Of a stretch of DNA of 64,000 bases, positions 26,198-34,837 are shown in pieces. The notes under the pieces are model-generated. The model did not search any database, was not told where the DNA came from, and saw nothing but the letters and a program-made list of their open reading frames with translations. The stretch spans positions 159,534 through 223,533 of the forward strand of contig NZ_BMSF01000014.1 in the NCBI RefSeq assembly GCF_014649015.1, written 5' to 3'. This stretch comes from Streptomyces narbonensis. GTDB lineage: Bacteria > Actinomycetota > Actinomycetes > Streptomycetales > Streptomycetaceae. The translations under genes were made by a program, and so were the position numbers. Every line of letters begins with the position of its first letter. Within the stretch, counting starts at the first letter, position 1.

Positions 26198-27244
26198 TCA
26201 GGATTCGTTCGAGGGGCGCGTGCTCGCGCGCATGATGAGCTGCGGTTCCACCAGGAGGTGCTCGGCCTTCCGGGCGCGACCCTCGATGTGGTCCACCAGG
26301 AGCCCGATGCTCCGGCGCCCGATGGCGGCGAAGTCCTGGCGGACCGTCGTCAGCGGCGGAGGGAAGAACTCGGCCTCCGGAATGTCGTCGAAGCCGGCGA
26401 CGGCGACCTGCCCGGGGGTGCGGATCCCCCCCTCGCGCAGCGCCCGCAGGACGCCGAGCGCCATCTGGTCGTTGGCGACGAAGACGGCCGTGACCGGTGT
26501 CGCCCCACGGCGGGCCAGGGCGAGTCCGGCGAGTTCCTGCCCCGCCCGGTACCCGGACAGCGGGCTCCAGTCACCCGTCAGGACGCGCGGAGGGCGGATG
26601 CCGCTCTCCTCCAGGACGGTGCGCCATCCCGCGGTGCGGGCCTCGCTCTCCAGCCAGTCGTCGGGACCCGCCACGTGCCATACGTTGCCGTGCCCGGCGG
26701 CGAGCAGGTGCTCCGTGACCATGCGCGCGCCGAGCTCCTGATCCAGGGAGACGCCGGGCAGGTCGAGCTGATGTCCACCCTCCACGGTGACCACGGGGAA
26801 GGGTGCGTCCAGCTCGGCGAGCGCCTGCACGTGCGAGCGTTGCGGGGTGATGGCGACGACGCCCTCCACACCCCAGGACGCGAGGTGGTCGATGGCGTCC
26901 TTGAGCCCCTGCCCCTCTCCGGTGCGCAGGCTGACGGTCGAGACGAGGTAGCCCTGCTCCCGGGCCGCCTCCTCCAGGCCGGTCAGGGTGCTGGCAGGGC
27001 CGTACAGGGCGGTGTTGACGGCGATGACACCCAGCGTCCTCGTGCGGCGCGTCACCAGGGCGCGTGCCGCGGAGTTGCGACGGTAGCCCAGCCGTTCGAT
27101 GGCCAGGGTGACCTGTTCCCGCGTGGCCGCGCGCACGTTGGGGTGATCGCTCAGCACCCGGGAGACGGTCTGGTGGGAGACCCCCGCCTCTCGTGCGACG
27201 TCGGCCATCGTCGGCGGGCGGACGTCTTCCGCGGGATGCGCCAC
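26198..27244 (-). CDS. LacI-family repressor, probable arabinose regulator
   Basis: 348 aa from GTG 27244 (GGGAGG upstream). Helix-turn-helix at ~12-33 (TMADVAREAGVSHQTVSRVLSD) and the hinge region ERLGYRRNSAARALVTRRTRTLGVI. The sugar-binding domain ends AGFDDIPEAEFFPPPLTTVRQDFAAIGRRSIGLL. It stands between araBAD and a divergent sugar importer. Near-identical operators lie before araB, the importer, ytfQ and inside the GH30 gene, so it is the best candidate to bind them, with arabinose or a derivative as inducer. That pairing is inferred from position; RhaR- or GalR-type roles are possible. Confidence 0.9.
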   Translation of the reverse strand: MAHPAEDVRPPTMADVAREAGVSHQTVSRVLSDHPNVRAATREQVTLAIERLGYRRNSAARALVTRRTRTLGVIAVNTALYGPASTLTGLEEAAREQGYLVSTVSLRTGEGQGLKDAIDHLASWGVEGVVAITPQRSHVQALAELDAPFPVVTVEGGHQLDLPGVSLDQELGARMVTEHLLAAGHGNVWHVAGPDDWLESEARTAGWRTVLEESGIRPPRVLTGDWSPLSGYRAGQELAGLALARRGATPVTAVFVANDQMALGVLRALREGGIRTPGQVAVAGFDDIPEAEFFPPPLTTVRQDFAAIGRRSIGLLVDHIEGRARKAEHLLVEPQLIMRASTRPSNES

Positions 27245-27275
27245 GTTCGCCTCCCTTCTCCCTGCTTACGGCTGT

Positions 27276-27285
27276 GTATCGATAC
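27276..27285. promoter_or_regulatory. 10-bp palindrome in the regulator leader
   Basis: GTATCGATAC, perfect, 32 bp before the regulator's start. Its role is unknown; it differs from the TGTGAGCGCTAACA class. Confidence 0.35.
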
Positions 27286-27305
27286 GAGAAAAACCTTAGC
27301 GCCTC

Positions 27306-27334
27306 TTGTATCACGCTGTTGTGAGCGCTAACAA
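27306..27334. promoter_or_regulatory. Overlapping divergent promoters with LacI-type operator
   Basis: Forward, toward chvE: TTGTAT (27306-27311) - 17 bp - TAACAA (27329-27334). Read backward, the same hexamers give TTGTTA - 17 bp - ATACAA toward the LacI gene. The operator TTGTGAGCGCTAACAA (27319-27334) covers one box of each, so one bound repressor could shut both directions. Confidence 0.65.
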
Positions 27335-27470
27335 TCAACCTCGACCGGGGCGCCGACGTCCCGGCCACCCAGCCGGAACGGCGCCGTCCCGGTGGTGCGA
27401 GGTCGCGCGCCGCCGCCGAACCCGTCCCTCGGCCGGAGCCGCCCTCGACGACGGGATTGCCAGGTAAGCC

Positions 27471-28580
27471 ATGAAGAAGTTCCGATCCGCATCCGCCCTC
27501 CTGGCCGTGACCACCGGCTGTGCCCTGCTCCTGACAGCCTGCGGGCAGAACAGCGAGGGCGGCAGCCAGGAGTCGAAGGACTCGAAGGACCACACCATCG
27601 GCATCGCGATGCCCACCAAGTCCTCCGAGCGGTGGATCGCCGACGGCCGCAACATGACCGAGAGCCTGAAGAAGGCCGGCTTCGCCACGACCCTGCAGTA
27701 CGGCGAGGACGACCCCGACCAGCAGGTCGCCCAGATCGAGAACATGATCACCCAGGGCGTCGACGCCCTGGTCGTGGCCGCCATCAACGGCGAGGCCCTG
27801 TCCAACGTCCTGCAGCAGGCGGCCGACGCCCACATCCCGGTCATCTCCTACGACCGGCTCATCCTGGGCTCCCCGCACGTCGACTACTACGCCTCCTTCG
27901 ACAACGAGAAGGTCGGCGAGCTCCAGGCCACGTACATCGTCGAGAAGCTGGGGCTGAAGGCCGGCCCGAAGAAGGGCCCCTTCAACATCGAGTTGTTCGC
28001 CGGGTCCAACGACGACAACAACACCAAGTACTTCTTCAACGGCGCCATGAAGGTGCTGAAGCCGTACATGGACAAGAAGCAGCTGGTCGTGCGCTCCGGG
28101 CAGACCCAGCTGAACCAGGTCACCACGCTCAGGTGGGACGGCGGTACGGCCCAGAAGCGCATGGACGACCTGCTGACCTCCGCGTACGCCTCCGCCCGGG
28201 TCGACGCCGTCCTCTCCCCCTACGACGGCATCTCCATCGGCATCCTGTCCGCCCTGAAGTCCGACGACTACGGGAGCGCCGCCAAGCCGCTGCCGGTCGT
28301 CACCGGCCAGGACGCGGAGGTCGCCTCCGTGAAGTCGATCATCGCAGGCCAGCAGACGCAGACCGTCTACAAGGACACCCGCGCACTCGCGCAGGTCGCC
28401 GCAGACATGGTGACCGCCGTCCTCGCCGGCAAGAAGCCCGAGATCAACGACGACGCCACCTACGACAACGGCAAGAAGGTGGTCCCGGCCTTCCTGCTCG
28501 ATCCGGTCAGCGTCGACAAGACGAACTACCGGAAGGTCCTGGTCGACTCGGGCTACATCAACGCCCAGGAACTGCGGTGA
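27471..28580 (+). CDS. chvE: Multiple-monosaccharide ABC importer binding lipoprotein (ChvE type)
   Basis: 369 aa, periplasmic-binding-protein family 4 (CUT2). The start is ATG 27471. Lipoprotein signal ending LLLTAC near residue 24. The mature part reads HTIGIAMPTKSSERWIADGRNM, then DDPDQQVAQIENMITQGVDALVVAAING, VISYDRLI, NIELFAGSNDDNN and GQDAEVASVKSIIAG, the ChvE/XylF pattern for pentose or aldose binding. It is overlapped at its end by mmsA (GTGA). Expressed divergently from the LacI regulator. Arabinose is the likely ligand from context. Confidence 0.93.
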   Translation: MKKFRSASALLAVTTGCALLLTACGQNSEGGSQESKDSKDHTIGIAMPTKSSERWIADGRNMTESLKKAGFATTLQYGEDDPDQQVAQIENMITQGVDALVVAAINGEALSNVLQQAADAHIPVISYDRLILGSPHVDYYASFDNEKVGELQATYIVEKLGLKAGPKKGPFNIELFAGSNDDNNTKYFFNGAMKVLKPYMDKKQLVVRSGQTQLNQVTTLRWDGGTAQKRMDDLLTSAYASARVDAVLSPYDGISIGILSALKSDDYGSAAKPLPVVTGQDAEVASVKSIIAGQQTQTVYKDTRALAQVAADMVTAVLAGKKPEINDDATYDNGKKVVPAFLLDPVSVDKTNYRKVLVDSGYINAQELR

Positions 28581-30220
28581 CTCCCGCCCCGGCCCACTCC
28601 CCCAAGGTTCCCGTCTCCGCCTCGTCCCCGGCCGGCCCCGTCCTCGAGATGCGGTCCATCGTCAAGACCTTCCCCGGGGTCAGAGCACTGTCCGACGTGA
28701 CCCTGTCCGTGGAGCGCGGCGAGGTGCACGCCCTGTGCGGAGAGAACGGTGCCGGCAAGTCGACGCTCATGAAGGTCCTGTCCGGCGTCCACCCGCACGG
28801 CACCTACGAGGGCGAGATCCTCTTCGAAGGCGAGCCGTGCCGGTTCAAGGACATCAGGGCCAGCGAGCAGCGCGGCATCGTCATCATCCACCAGGAGCTC
28901 GCACTCGTTCCCCATCTGTCGATCGCCGAGAACGTCTTCCTCGGCAACGAGCCGTCCCGGCGCGGGATCATCGACTGGCACGAGGCGCTGCGCCGTGCTT
29001 CCGAACTGCTCAGGCGGGTCGGGCTCGACGAACACCCCGAGACCCGGGTCGCCGACATCGGTGTCGGCAAGCAGCAGCTCGTGGAGATCGCGAAGGCGCT
29101 GGCGAAGAACGTCCGCCTGCTGATCCTCGACGAGCCCACCGCGGCGCTCAACGACGAGGACAGCGCGAAGCTGCTGCGGCTGATGCGCGAGCTGAAGAGC
29201 CAGGGCATCACGTCGATCATCATCTCGCACAAGCTGAACGAGATCGCCCGGATCGCCGACTCCGTCACCATCCTGCGCGACGGGCGCTCCATCGAGACCC
29301 TCGACGTCAGGGACCCCGCCACCACCGAGGAACGCATCATCCGCGGCATGGTGGGGCGGGACCTCGACAGCCGGTTCCCCGACCGCACGCCGTACGAGGG
29401 CCCGGCCGACGCCGCCCCTGTCCTGGAGATCCGGGACTGGACCGTACGTCACCCCCTCGACCGCGGCCGCAAGGCCGTCGACGGGGTCTCGCTCCAGGTC
29501 CGCCGCGGGGAGATCGTCGGCGTCGCGGGACTCATGGGTGCCGGCCGGACCGAACTCGCGATGAGCGTCTTCGGCCGTTCCTACGGCCACTACGAGCAGG
29601 GCACCGTGCTCAAGGACGGCCGCGAGGTACGGACCCGCACGGTCCCCGAGGCGGTCGCCCACGGCATCGCGTACGTCACAGAGGACCGCAAGCACTACGG
29701 GCTCAACCTCGGGGACTCCGTGAGCCGGAACATCTCGCTCGCGTCCCTCGGCGCCCTCGCCCGCCGCGGCGTCGTCGACGGGCATGAGGAGCGCAAGGTG
29801 GCCGAACGGTACCGGCGGACCATGAACATCAAGGCTCCGAACGTCCTCGAACCGGTCGGCCGCCTTTCCGGCGGCAACCAGCAGAAGGTCGTCCTCAGCA
29901 AGTGGATCCTCGCCGGACCGGACGTCCTCATCCTCGACGAACCCACGCGCGGAGTCGACGTCGGAGCCAAATACGAGATCTACACCGTGATCGACCGGCT
30001 CGCCGCCGAGGGCAAGGCGATCCTCCTCATCTCCTCCGAACTGCCCGAACTGCTCGGCATGTGCGACCGCATCTACACCATGGCCGCAGGCCGGCTGACC
30101 GGCGAGGTCACCCGCGCGGACGCCACCCAGGAAGTCCTGATGCGGCACATGACGCAGGACACCCCCGCACCACCGGCGGTCACCGCAGGCGCCGCCTCCA
30201 ACGAAGGACACCAGGCATGA
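28577..30220 (+). CDS. mmsA: Sugar ABC importer ATPase with two nucleotide-binding domains (MmsA/GguA)
   Basis: 547 aa from GTG 28577, overlapping chvE by 4 bp. Two ATPase domains as in all CUT2 importers. First: Walker A GENGAGKST near 55, signature region VGKQQLVEIAKAL, Walker B LLILDEPTAAL. Second: the degenerate Walker A GLMGAGRTE near 320, as usual, LSGGNQQKVVLSKW and VLILDEPTRGVDVGAKYEIY. It energises uptake with ChvE and MmsB. A ~20-residue Pro/Ala/Ser leader precedes the first domain; ATG 28649 would be a shorter alternative. Confidence 0.95.
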   Translation: MTPAPAHSPKVPVSASSPAGPVLEMRSIVKTFPGVRALSDVTLSVERGEVHALCGENGAGKSTLMKVLSGVHPHGTYEGEILFEGEPCRFKDIRASEQRGIVIIHQELALVPHLSIAENVFLGNEPSRRGIIDWHEALRRASELLRRVGLDEHPETRVADIGVGKQQLVEIAKALAKNVRLLILDEPTAALNDEDSAKLLRLMRELKSQGITSIIISHKLNEIARIADSVTILRDGRSIETLDVRDPATTEERIIRGMVGRDLDSRFPDRTPYEGPADAAPVLEIRDWTVRHPLDRGRKAVDGVSLQVRRGEIVGVAGLMGAGRTELAMSVFGRSYGHYEQGTVLKDGREVRTRTVPEAVAHGIAYVTEDRKHYGLNLGDSVSRNISLASLGALARRGVVDGHEERKVAERYRRTMNIKAPNVLEPVGRLSGGNQQKVVLSKWILAGPDVLILDEPTRGVDVGAKYEIYTVIDRLAAEGKAILLISSELPELLGMCDRIYTMAAGRLTGEVTRADATQEVLMRHMTQDTPAPPAVTAGAASNEGHQA

Positions 30221-31461
30221 GCACCGACGTCAGCACGAAAACGACCACACCGGCGCCCCCGGGCCGCGGGGCTCCGTCCACCGGGGCACCGCTGGTCCGA
30301 ATTCTCCTGGACGGTGTCCGGCGGAACATGCGCCAGTACGGGATGCTCTTCGCACTCGGCCTGATCGTGCTCCTCTTCCAGATCTGGACGGGCGGCGACC
30401 TCCTGCTGCCGCGCAACGTCTCCAACCTGGTGCTGCAGAACAGCTACATCCTCATCCTGGCCATCGGCATGATGATCGTCATCATCTCCGGCCACATCGA
30501 CCTGTCCGTGGGCTCCCTGATGGCCCTGGTCGGTGGCATCGGGGCGGTGCTCATGGTCGAGCACCATGTGGCCTGGCCCGTCGCGGTGCTCCTCACCCTG
30601 CTGCTGGGAGCCGCCGCCGGCGCCCTGCAGGGCTTCTTCATCGCGTACGTCGGAATACCGTCGTTCATCGTGACCCTCGCCGGCATGCTGCTGTTCCGCG
30701 GACTCACGGAGATCTTCCTCAAGGGTCAGACGCTCGGCCCGTTCCCGGACGGACTGCAGAAGGTCGCCAACGGCTTCCTGCCGGAGGTGGGGCCGCAGAC
30801 CAACTACCACAACGGGACCCTGCTCCTCGGCCTGGGACTGGTCGCCTACGTGGTCTTCCAGGAGGTACGGGACCGCCGTCGCCAGCGCGAATTCGCTCTG
30901 GAGCCACTCCCCACGGGCCTGTTCGCGCTGAAGCTGACGGCACTGGTCGCCGCTGTCCTGGTCACCACCCTGCTGCTCGCCAGCTACAAGGGCGCCCCCG
31001 TGGTCCTCCTGATCCTGGCCGTGCTGCTGGTCGGCTTCGGTTACGTGATGCGCAACGCGGTGATCGGCCGCCACGTGTACGCGATCGGGGGGAACCTGCC
31101 GGCCGCCAAGCTGTCCGGGGTCAAGGACAAGAAGGTGACCTTCGCGGTGTTCCTCAACATGGGAATGCTCGCGGCGCTCGCCGGGCTCGTCTTCGCCGCG
31201 CGCTTCAACGCGGCCTCGCCGAAGGCGGGCGTCAACTTCGAACTGGAGGCCATTGCCGCCGCGTTCATCGGCGGGGCGTCGATGAGCGGTGGAGTCGGGA
31301 CCGTCCTGGGAGCCATCATCGGCGGCCTGGTCCTCGGCGTGCTCAACAACGGCATGAACCTCGTCGGGGTGGGCACCGACTGGCAGCAGGTCATCAAGGG
31401 CCTGGTGCTCCTCGCGGCGGTCGGCTTCGACGTGTGGAACAAGCGCAGGGCGGGTGCCTGA
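30217..31461 (+). CDS. mmsB: Sugar ABC importer permease MmsB/GguB
   Basis: 414 aa from ATG 30217, overlapping mmsA by ATGA (GAAGGA upstream). CUT2 permease with ten or so membrane segments. NSYILILAIGMMIVIISGHIDLSVGSLMALVGG near 75-105 is the family hallmark (GxIDLSVGS). A long hydrophilic insertion lies at ~190-235, typical of the MmsB/GguB branch. AFIGGASMSGGVGTVLGAIIGGLVLGVLNNGMNLVGV closes the protein. Last gene of the three-gene importer; a strong terminator follows. Confidence 0.95.
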   Translation: MSTDVSTKTTTPAPPGRGAPSTGAPLVRILLDGVRRNMRQYGMLFALGLIVLLFQIWTGGDLLLPRNVSNLVLQNSYILILAIGMMIVIISGHIDLSVGSLMALVGGIGAVLMVEHHVAWPVAVLLTLLLGAAAGALQGFFIAYVGIPSFIVTLAGMLLFRGLTEIFLKGQTLGPFPDGLQKVANGFLPEVGPQTNYHNGTLLLGLGLVAYVVFQEVRDRRRQREFALEPLPTGLFALKLTALVAAVLVTTLLLASYKGAPVVLLILAVLLVGFGYVMRNAVIGRHVYAIGGNLPAAKLSGVKDKKVTFAVFLNMGMLAALAGLVFAARFNAASPKAGVNFELEAIAAAFIGGASMSGGVGTVLGAIIGGLVLGVLNNGMNLVGVGTDWQQVIKGLVLLAAVGFDVWNKRRAGA

Positions 31462-31472
31462 CACCGCTGCGA

Positions 31473-31518
31473 ACATGGCTGTGCCCGCCGGTTCCTCCCC
31501 CGGCGGGCACAGCCATGT
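31473..31518. terminator. Bidirectional terminator between mmsB and galM
   Basis: Perfect 19-bp stem (31473-31491 with 31500-31518) and an 8-base loop, between convergent genes. The strongest hairpin in the window. Confidence 0.9.
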
Positions 31519-31536
31519 CGGCGTGTCCGTACGCGG

Positions 31537-32607
31537 TCAGCCGCGCGTACTGAACCGCAGGACCGTCCTCGACCGGTACTCGTCGCCGGGTCGCAGCACC
31601 GCGGACGGGTCGCCGGGGCGGTTCGGGGAGTCGGGGAAGTGCTGGGTCTCCAGCGCGATACCGGCGCCCGCCCCGTAGTGCGTACCGCTCTTGCCGAGGA
31701 CCGTTCCGTCGAACTGCCCCGCGGTGTAGACCTGGAGTCCCGGCTCCGTGGTCAGCACCTCCATGCGGCGGCCCGTGGCCGGCGCGTACAGGACGGCGGC
31801 CCGGCGCAGTGTTTCGTTGTCGTGCGGGCTGAGGACGAAGTTGTGGTCGTACCCGCCATCCGCGCCGGGGCGGGCCAGGGCCCCGGCGATCCTGAGCGGC
31901 CGGCGGAGGTCGAACGCGGTGCCGGGGACGGGGCGGTGGGCGCCGGAGGGGATGAGATCCGCACCGACCGGCGTGTAGTGGGAGGCGTCGACGGTCAGTT
32001 CGTGGTCGAGGATGTCGCCGGCACCCTCGCCGTCGAGGTTGAAGTAGGCGTGGTTGGTCAGATTGACCAGGGTCACCTCGTCGGTGACCGCCGTGTAGGA
32101 GAAGGCGAGTTCGTCGTCGCGGCCGATAAGCATGGTGACGGTGACGTCCAGGTTTCCCGGGAAGCCCTGGTCGCCGTCGGGGCTGCGGAGGCGCAGGAGC
32201 ACACCGGTCCAATCCGGGGTGTGTACGCTCTCGGCTTCCCAGAGCCGGGTGTCGAAGCCGTCGGTTCCACCGTGCAGGGAGTGGCCGTCCTCCTCCTGCG
32301 TGGTCAGCTGATACGGCTTACCGTCCAGGGAGAACCGGCCTCGCGCGATGCGGTTGGCGTAGCGGCCGACGGTGGCGCCGAAGTACCGGGCGGTGGTGGC
32401 CGTCCGGGCCGGGTCGCGAGGAGCGAGGACGATGTCGGCCGAGGTGCCGCCCCGGTCCGGCGTCCACAGCCCGTGGAGGCGGGCGCCGCGGGTGTGCACC
32501 TCCGCCGTGAGGCCGCCGGGGAAGCCGAAGGTCCATCGTTGTCCGGCGTACGGATCGGGGCGGCAGACCGGGGGGACCCCGGCGAAGGGGGACGGTGGCG
32601 GGTTCAT
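31537..32607 (-). CDS. galM: Aldose 1-epimerase (mutarotase) GalM
   Basis: 356 aa from ATG 32607 (AAGGA upstream); interconverts alpha and beta anomers of free sugars in the cytosol. The beta-sandwich motifs are present: YFGATVGRYANRIARGRFSLDG, QEEDGHSLHGGTDGFDTRLWE (His near 115), LVNLTNHAYFNLDGEG (catalytic His near 195), GYDHNFVLS, and ALETQHFPDSPNRP with the catalytic Glu near 325. It probably serves arabinose or galactose entering via the two flanking importers. It follows the yjfF terminator, so it may use its own promoter or read-through. Confidence 0.93.
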   Translation of the reverse strand: MNPPPSPFAGVPPVCRPDPYAGQRWTFGFPGGLTAEVHTRGARLHGLWTPDRGGTSADIVLAPRDPARTATTARYFGATVGRYANRIARGRFSLDGKPYQLTTQEEDGHSLHGGTDGFDTRLWEAESVHTPDWTGVLLRLRSPDGDQGFPGNLDVTVTMLIGRDDELAFSYTAVTDEVTLVNLTNHAYFNLDGEGAGDILDHELTVDASHYTPVGADLIPSGAHRPVPGTAFDLRRPLRIAGALARPGADGGYDHNFVLSPHDNETLRRAAVLYAPATGRRMEVLTTEPGLQVYTAGQFDGTVLGKSGTHYGAGAGIALETQHFPDSPNRPGDPSAVLRPGDEYRSRTVLRFSTRG

Positions 32608-32643
32608 GGAGGTTCCTTGTCGGCGAGAGGCAACAGCCGGAAA

Positions 32644-32667
32644 GGGGGCAGGGAAGGCCCTGCCCCC
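32644..32667 (-). terminator. Terminator after yjfF
   Basis: GGGGGCAGGG / CCCTGCCCCC with a 4-base loop, followed on the minus strand by a short T run. Confidence 0.8.
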
Positions 32668-32726
32668 TCCCTGGGCGCGTTCGTACGCGGAGGACGGTTC
32701 GGGGTTCGCCGCTCTTGGCGAGGCGG

Positions 32727-33725
32727 CTATTCCGCCTGGCGGGAGCTTCCGAAGAGGCGTTGGAGGAGGATGAAGACGAACAGCAGACCGCCGATGACGA
32801 TGCGGGTCCACCACGAACTGAGCGTGCCCTGGAAGCTGATGACGGTCTGGATCAGGCCGAGGACCGTCACGCCCAGGGCGGTTCCCAGGACGAAGCCGGA
32901 ACCACCGGTCAGCAGCGTCCCGCCGATCACGGCGGCGGCGATGGCGTCGAGTTCCATGCCGACGGCGTGCAGGGCATAGCCGGACAGCATGTAGAACGTC
33001 AGCAGCAGACCGCCGAGGGCGGAACACAGGCCGCTCACGGCGTACACCACGACCTTGGTGCGGCCCACGGGCAGGCCCATGAGACGGGCGGAGGACTCGT
33101 TGCCGCCCAGGGCGTAGACGGTGCGGCCGAAGCGCGTGTGGTGGAGGACGACGAAGGCGAGCACCAGCACGACCAGGGCGATGACCACGGCGGGTGAGAC
33201 GAACAGGCCCCCGGGCAGGAGCACCCGCGTCTGGGCGATCCGGGTGGTCGTCGGGTCGGTGACGGAGATGGACTCGGTGCTGATCATGTAGCAGAGGCCG
33301 CGAGCGAGGAACATGCCCGCGAGGGTGACGATGAAGGGCTGGATCTCGAAGGCGTGGATCACCCAGCCCATGAGGGCGCCGCCTCCTGCTCCCACCAGCA
33401 GGACCACCGGCACCGCCAGGGCGAGCGGCAGGCCGTTCTGTTCGACGAGCCAGGCCGTCAGCATGGTCGACAGTGCCACCATGGAGCCGACCGAGAGGTC
33501 GATCCCGCCGGTGAGGACGACGAACGTCATGCCGATCGCCACGACGAGCAGGAAGCCGTTGTCGATCAGGACGTTGAGCAGGACCTGCGCGGAGAAGAAG
33601 CCTTCGTACTGCACGGAGCCGATCGAGAACATCGCGACCAGCAGGGTGGCCGTCACCATGAGCGGCAGGCGGGAGGCGTGCCGTGCCGAGAGGCGGTGGA
33701 GCGGCTTGGTGAGGATGGTGCTCAC
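32727..33725 (-). CDS. yjfF: Furanose-type sugar ABC importer permease YjfF
   Basis: 332 aa, nearly the same length as E. coli YjfF, from GTG 33725, overlapping the ytfT stop by GTGA. CUT2 permease: LLVVAIGMTFVVLTGGIDLSVGSMVAL near 60-85, IQPFIVTLAGMFLARGLCYMIS, and ELDAIAAAVIGGTLLTGGSGFVLGTALGVTVLGLIQTVI near 270. It forms the channel with YtfT. In E. coli this system imports galactofuranose; beside araBAD and GH62 it may import arabinofuranose-type sugars. Confidence 0.92.
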   Translation of the reverse strand: MSTILTKPLHRLSARHASRLPLMVTATLLVAMFSIGSVQYEGFFSAQVLLNVLIDNGFLLVVAIGMTFVVLTGGIDLSVGSMVALSTMLTAWLVEQNGLPLALAVPVVLLVGAGGGALMGWVIHAFEIQPFIVTLAGMFLARGLCYMISTESISVTDPTTTRIAQTRVLLPGGLFVSPAVVIALVVLVLAFVVLHHTRFGRTVYALGGNESSARLMGLPVGRTKVVVYAVSGLCSALGGLLLTFYMLSGYALHAVGMELDAIAAAVIGGTLLTGGSGFVLGTALGVTVLGLIQTVISFQGTLSSWWTRIVIGGLLFVFILLQRLFGSSRQAE

Positions 33726-34837
33726 GGGTGGACCTCCTGCCGGCGGGCCGTCAGGTCGCCGGCCGCGGATGCCGGGTCCGGGGCGGCCGTTCGGCGACGG
33801 CGTGAGAGCCGCGCGCGGAACGCGGGCGACTGGACGAGACACACGACGATGACGACCAGGGCCTTGAAGACGAGGGTGGTCTCGGGCGGTACGCCGAGGG
33901 TGTAGATCGTGGTCGAGAGGGTCTGGATGATCAGCGCTCCCAGGACCGTCCCACCGAGGGAGAAGCGACCGCCCGTCAGGGCGGTGCCGCCGATGACGAC
34001 GGCGAGGATCGCGTCCAGTTCGATCCACAGGCCGGCGTTGTTGCCGTCGGCACTGGACACGTTGGAGCTGATCATCAGGCCGGCCACCGCGGCGCACACG
34101 GCGCTGACGACGTAGACCATGACCAGGAGGCCGGCTGCCCGGATGCCGACGAGTCGGCTGGCGACCGGGTTGCCGCCCACCGATTCGATGAGCAGCCCGA
34201 GCGCGGTCCGCCGGGTGACGAGGGAGGTGACGGCGACGAGGGCCGCGGCGAGGAGGACGGCGAAGGGGAGGGTGAGCCAGTATCCGCCGCCGATCATCTT
34301 GTAGGCGCTGCTGGACACGCTGATGATCTGGCCGTCGGTGATCAGCTGGGCCACGCCGCGTCCGGCGACCATGAGGACCAGCGTGGCGACGATGGGCTGG
34401 ACGCCGAGCCGGGCGACGAGGAAGCCGTTCAGCAGTCCGATCGCGGCGGCCACACCAACCGCCAGCGCGACCGCGGACAGGACGGTGGACAGGCTCCCCG
34501 GGTCCTTCGCGGTGGCGATGTGCTCGCACGCGAGGGCGCCGGCGATGGCGACCGTCGAGCCGACCGAGAGGTCGATGCCCCGGGTCGCGATGACCAGCGT
34601 CATGCCGAGCGACACCAGGATCAGGGGGGCACCGAACTGCAGGATGTCGATCAGGCTGCCGTACAGGTGTCCGTTCTGGACGCGGACGGCGAGGAAGTCA
34701 TGGGTGAAGAGGACGTTCCCCGCCAGCAGGGCGGCCAGCACGGCGGCGGGCCAGAACAGGCGGTGCTCGATGAGCCGCCGGGTGCCGGGCGCCCGGCCCG
34801 GGCGCTTCCCGGTGCCGAGGTCGTCAGGTGGTGTCAT
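33722..34837 (-). CDS. ytfT: Furanose-type sugar ABC importer permease YtfT
   Basis: 371 aa from ATG 34837, overlapping the ytfR stop by ATGA. An extra hydrophilic N-terminus (~1-28) precedes the first helix FWPAAVLAALLAGNVLF. PLILVSLGMTLVIATRGIDLSVGSTVAIAGALA near 75-105 is the CUT2 hallmark. ELDAILAVVIGGTALTGGRFSLGGTVLGALIIQTLSTTIYTLGV follows near 275. The C-terminus is long, charged and Arg/Ala-rich (~335-371). It pairs with YjfF. Confidence 0.92.
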   Translation of the reverse strand: MTPPDDLGTGKRPGRAPGTRRLIEHRLFWPAAVLAALLAGNVLFTHDFLAVRVQNGHLYGSLIDILQFGAPLILVSLGMTLVIATRGIDLSVGSTVAIAGALACEHIATAKDPGSLSTVLSAVALAVGVAAAIGLLNGFLVARLGVQPIVATLVLMVAGRGVAQLITDGQIISVSSSAYKMIGGGYWLTLPFAVLLAAALVAVTSLVTRRTALGLLIESVGGNPVASRLVGIRAAGLLVMVYVVSAVCAAVAGLMISSNVSSADGNNAGLWIELDAILAVVIGGTALTGGRFSLGGTVLGALIIQTLSTTIYTLGVPPETTLVFKALVVIVVCLVQSPAFRARLSRRRRTAAPDPASAAGDLTARRQEVHP

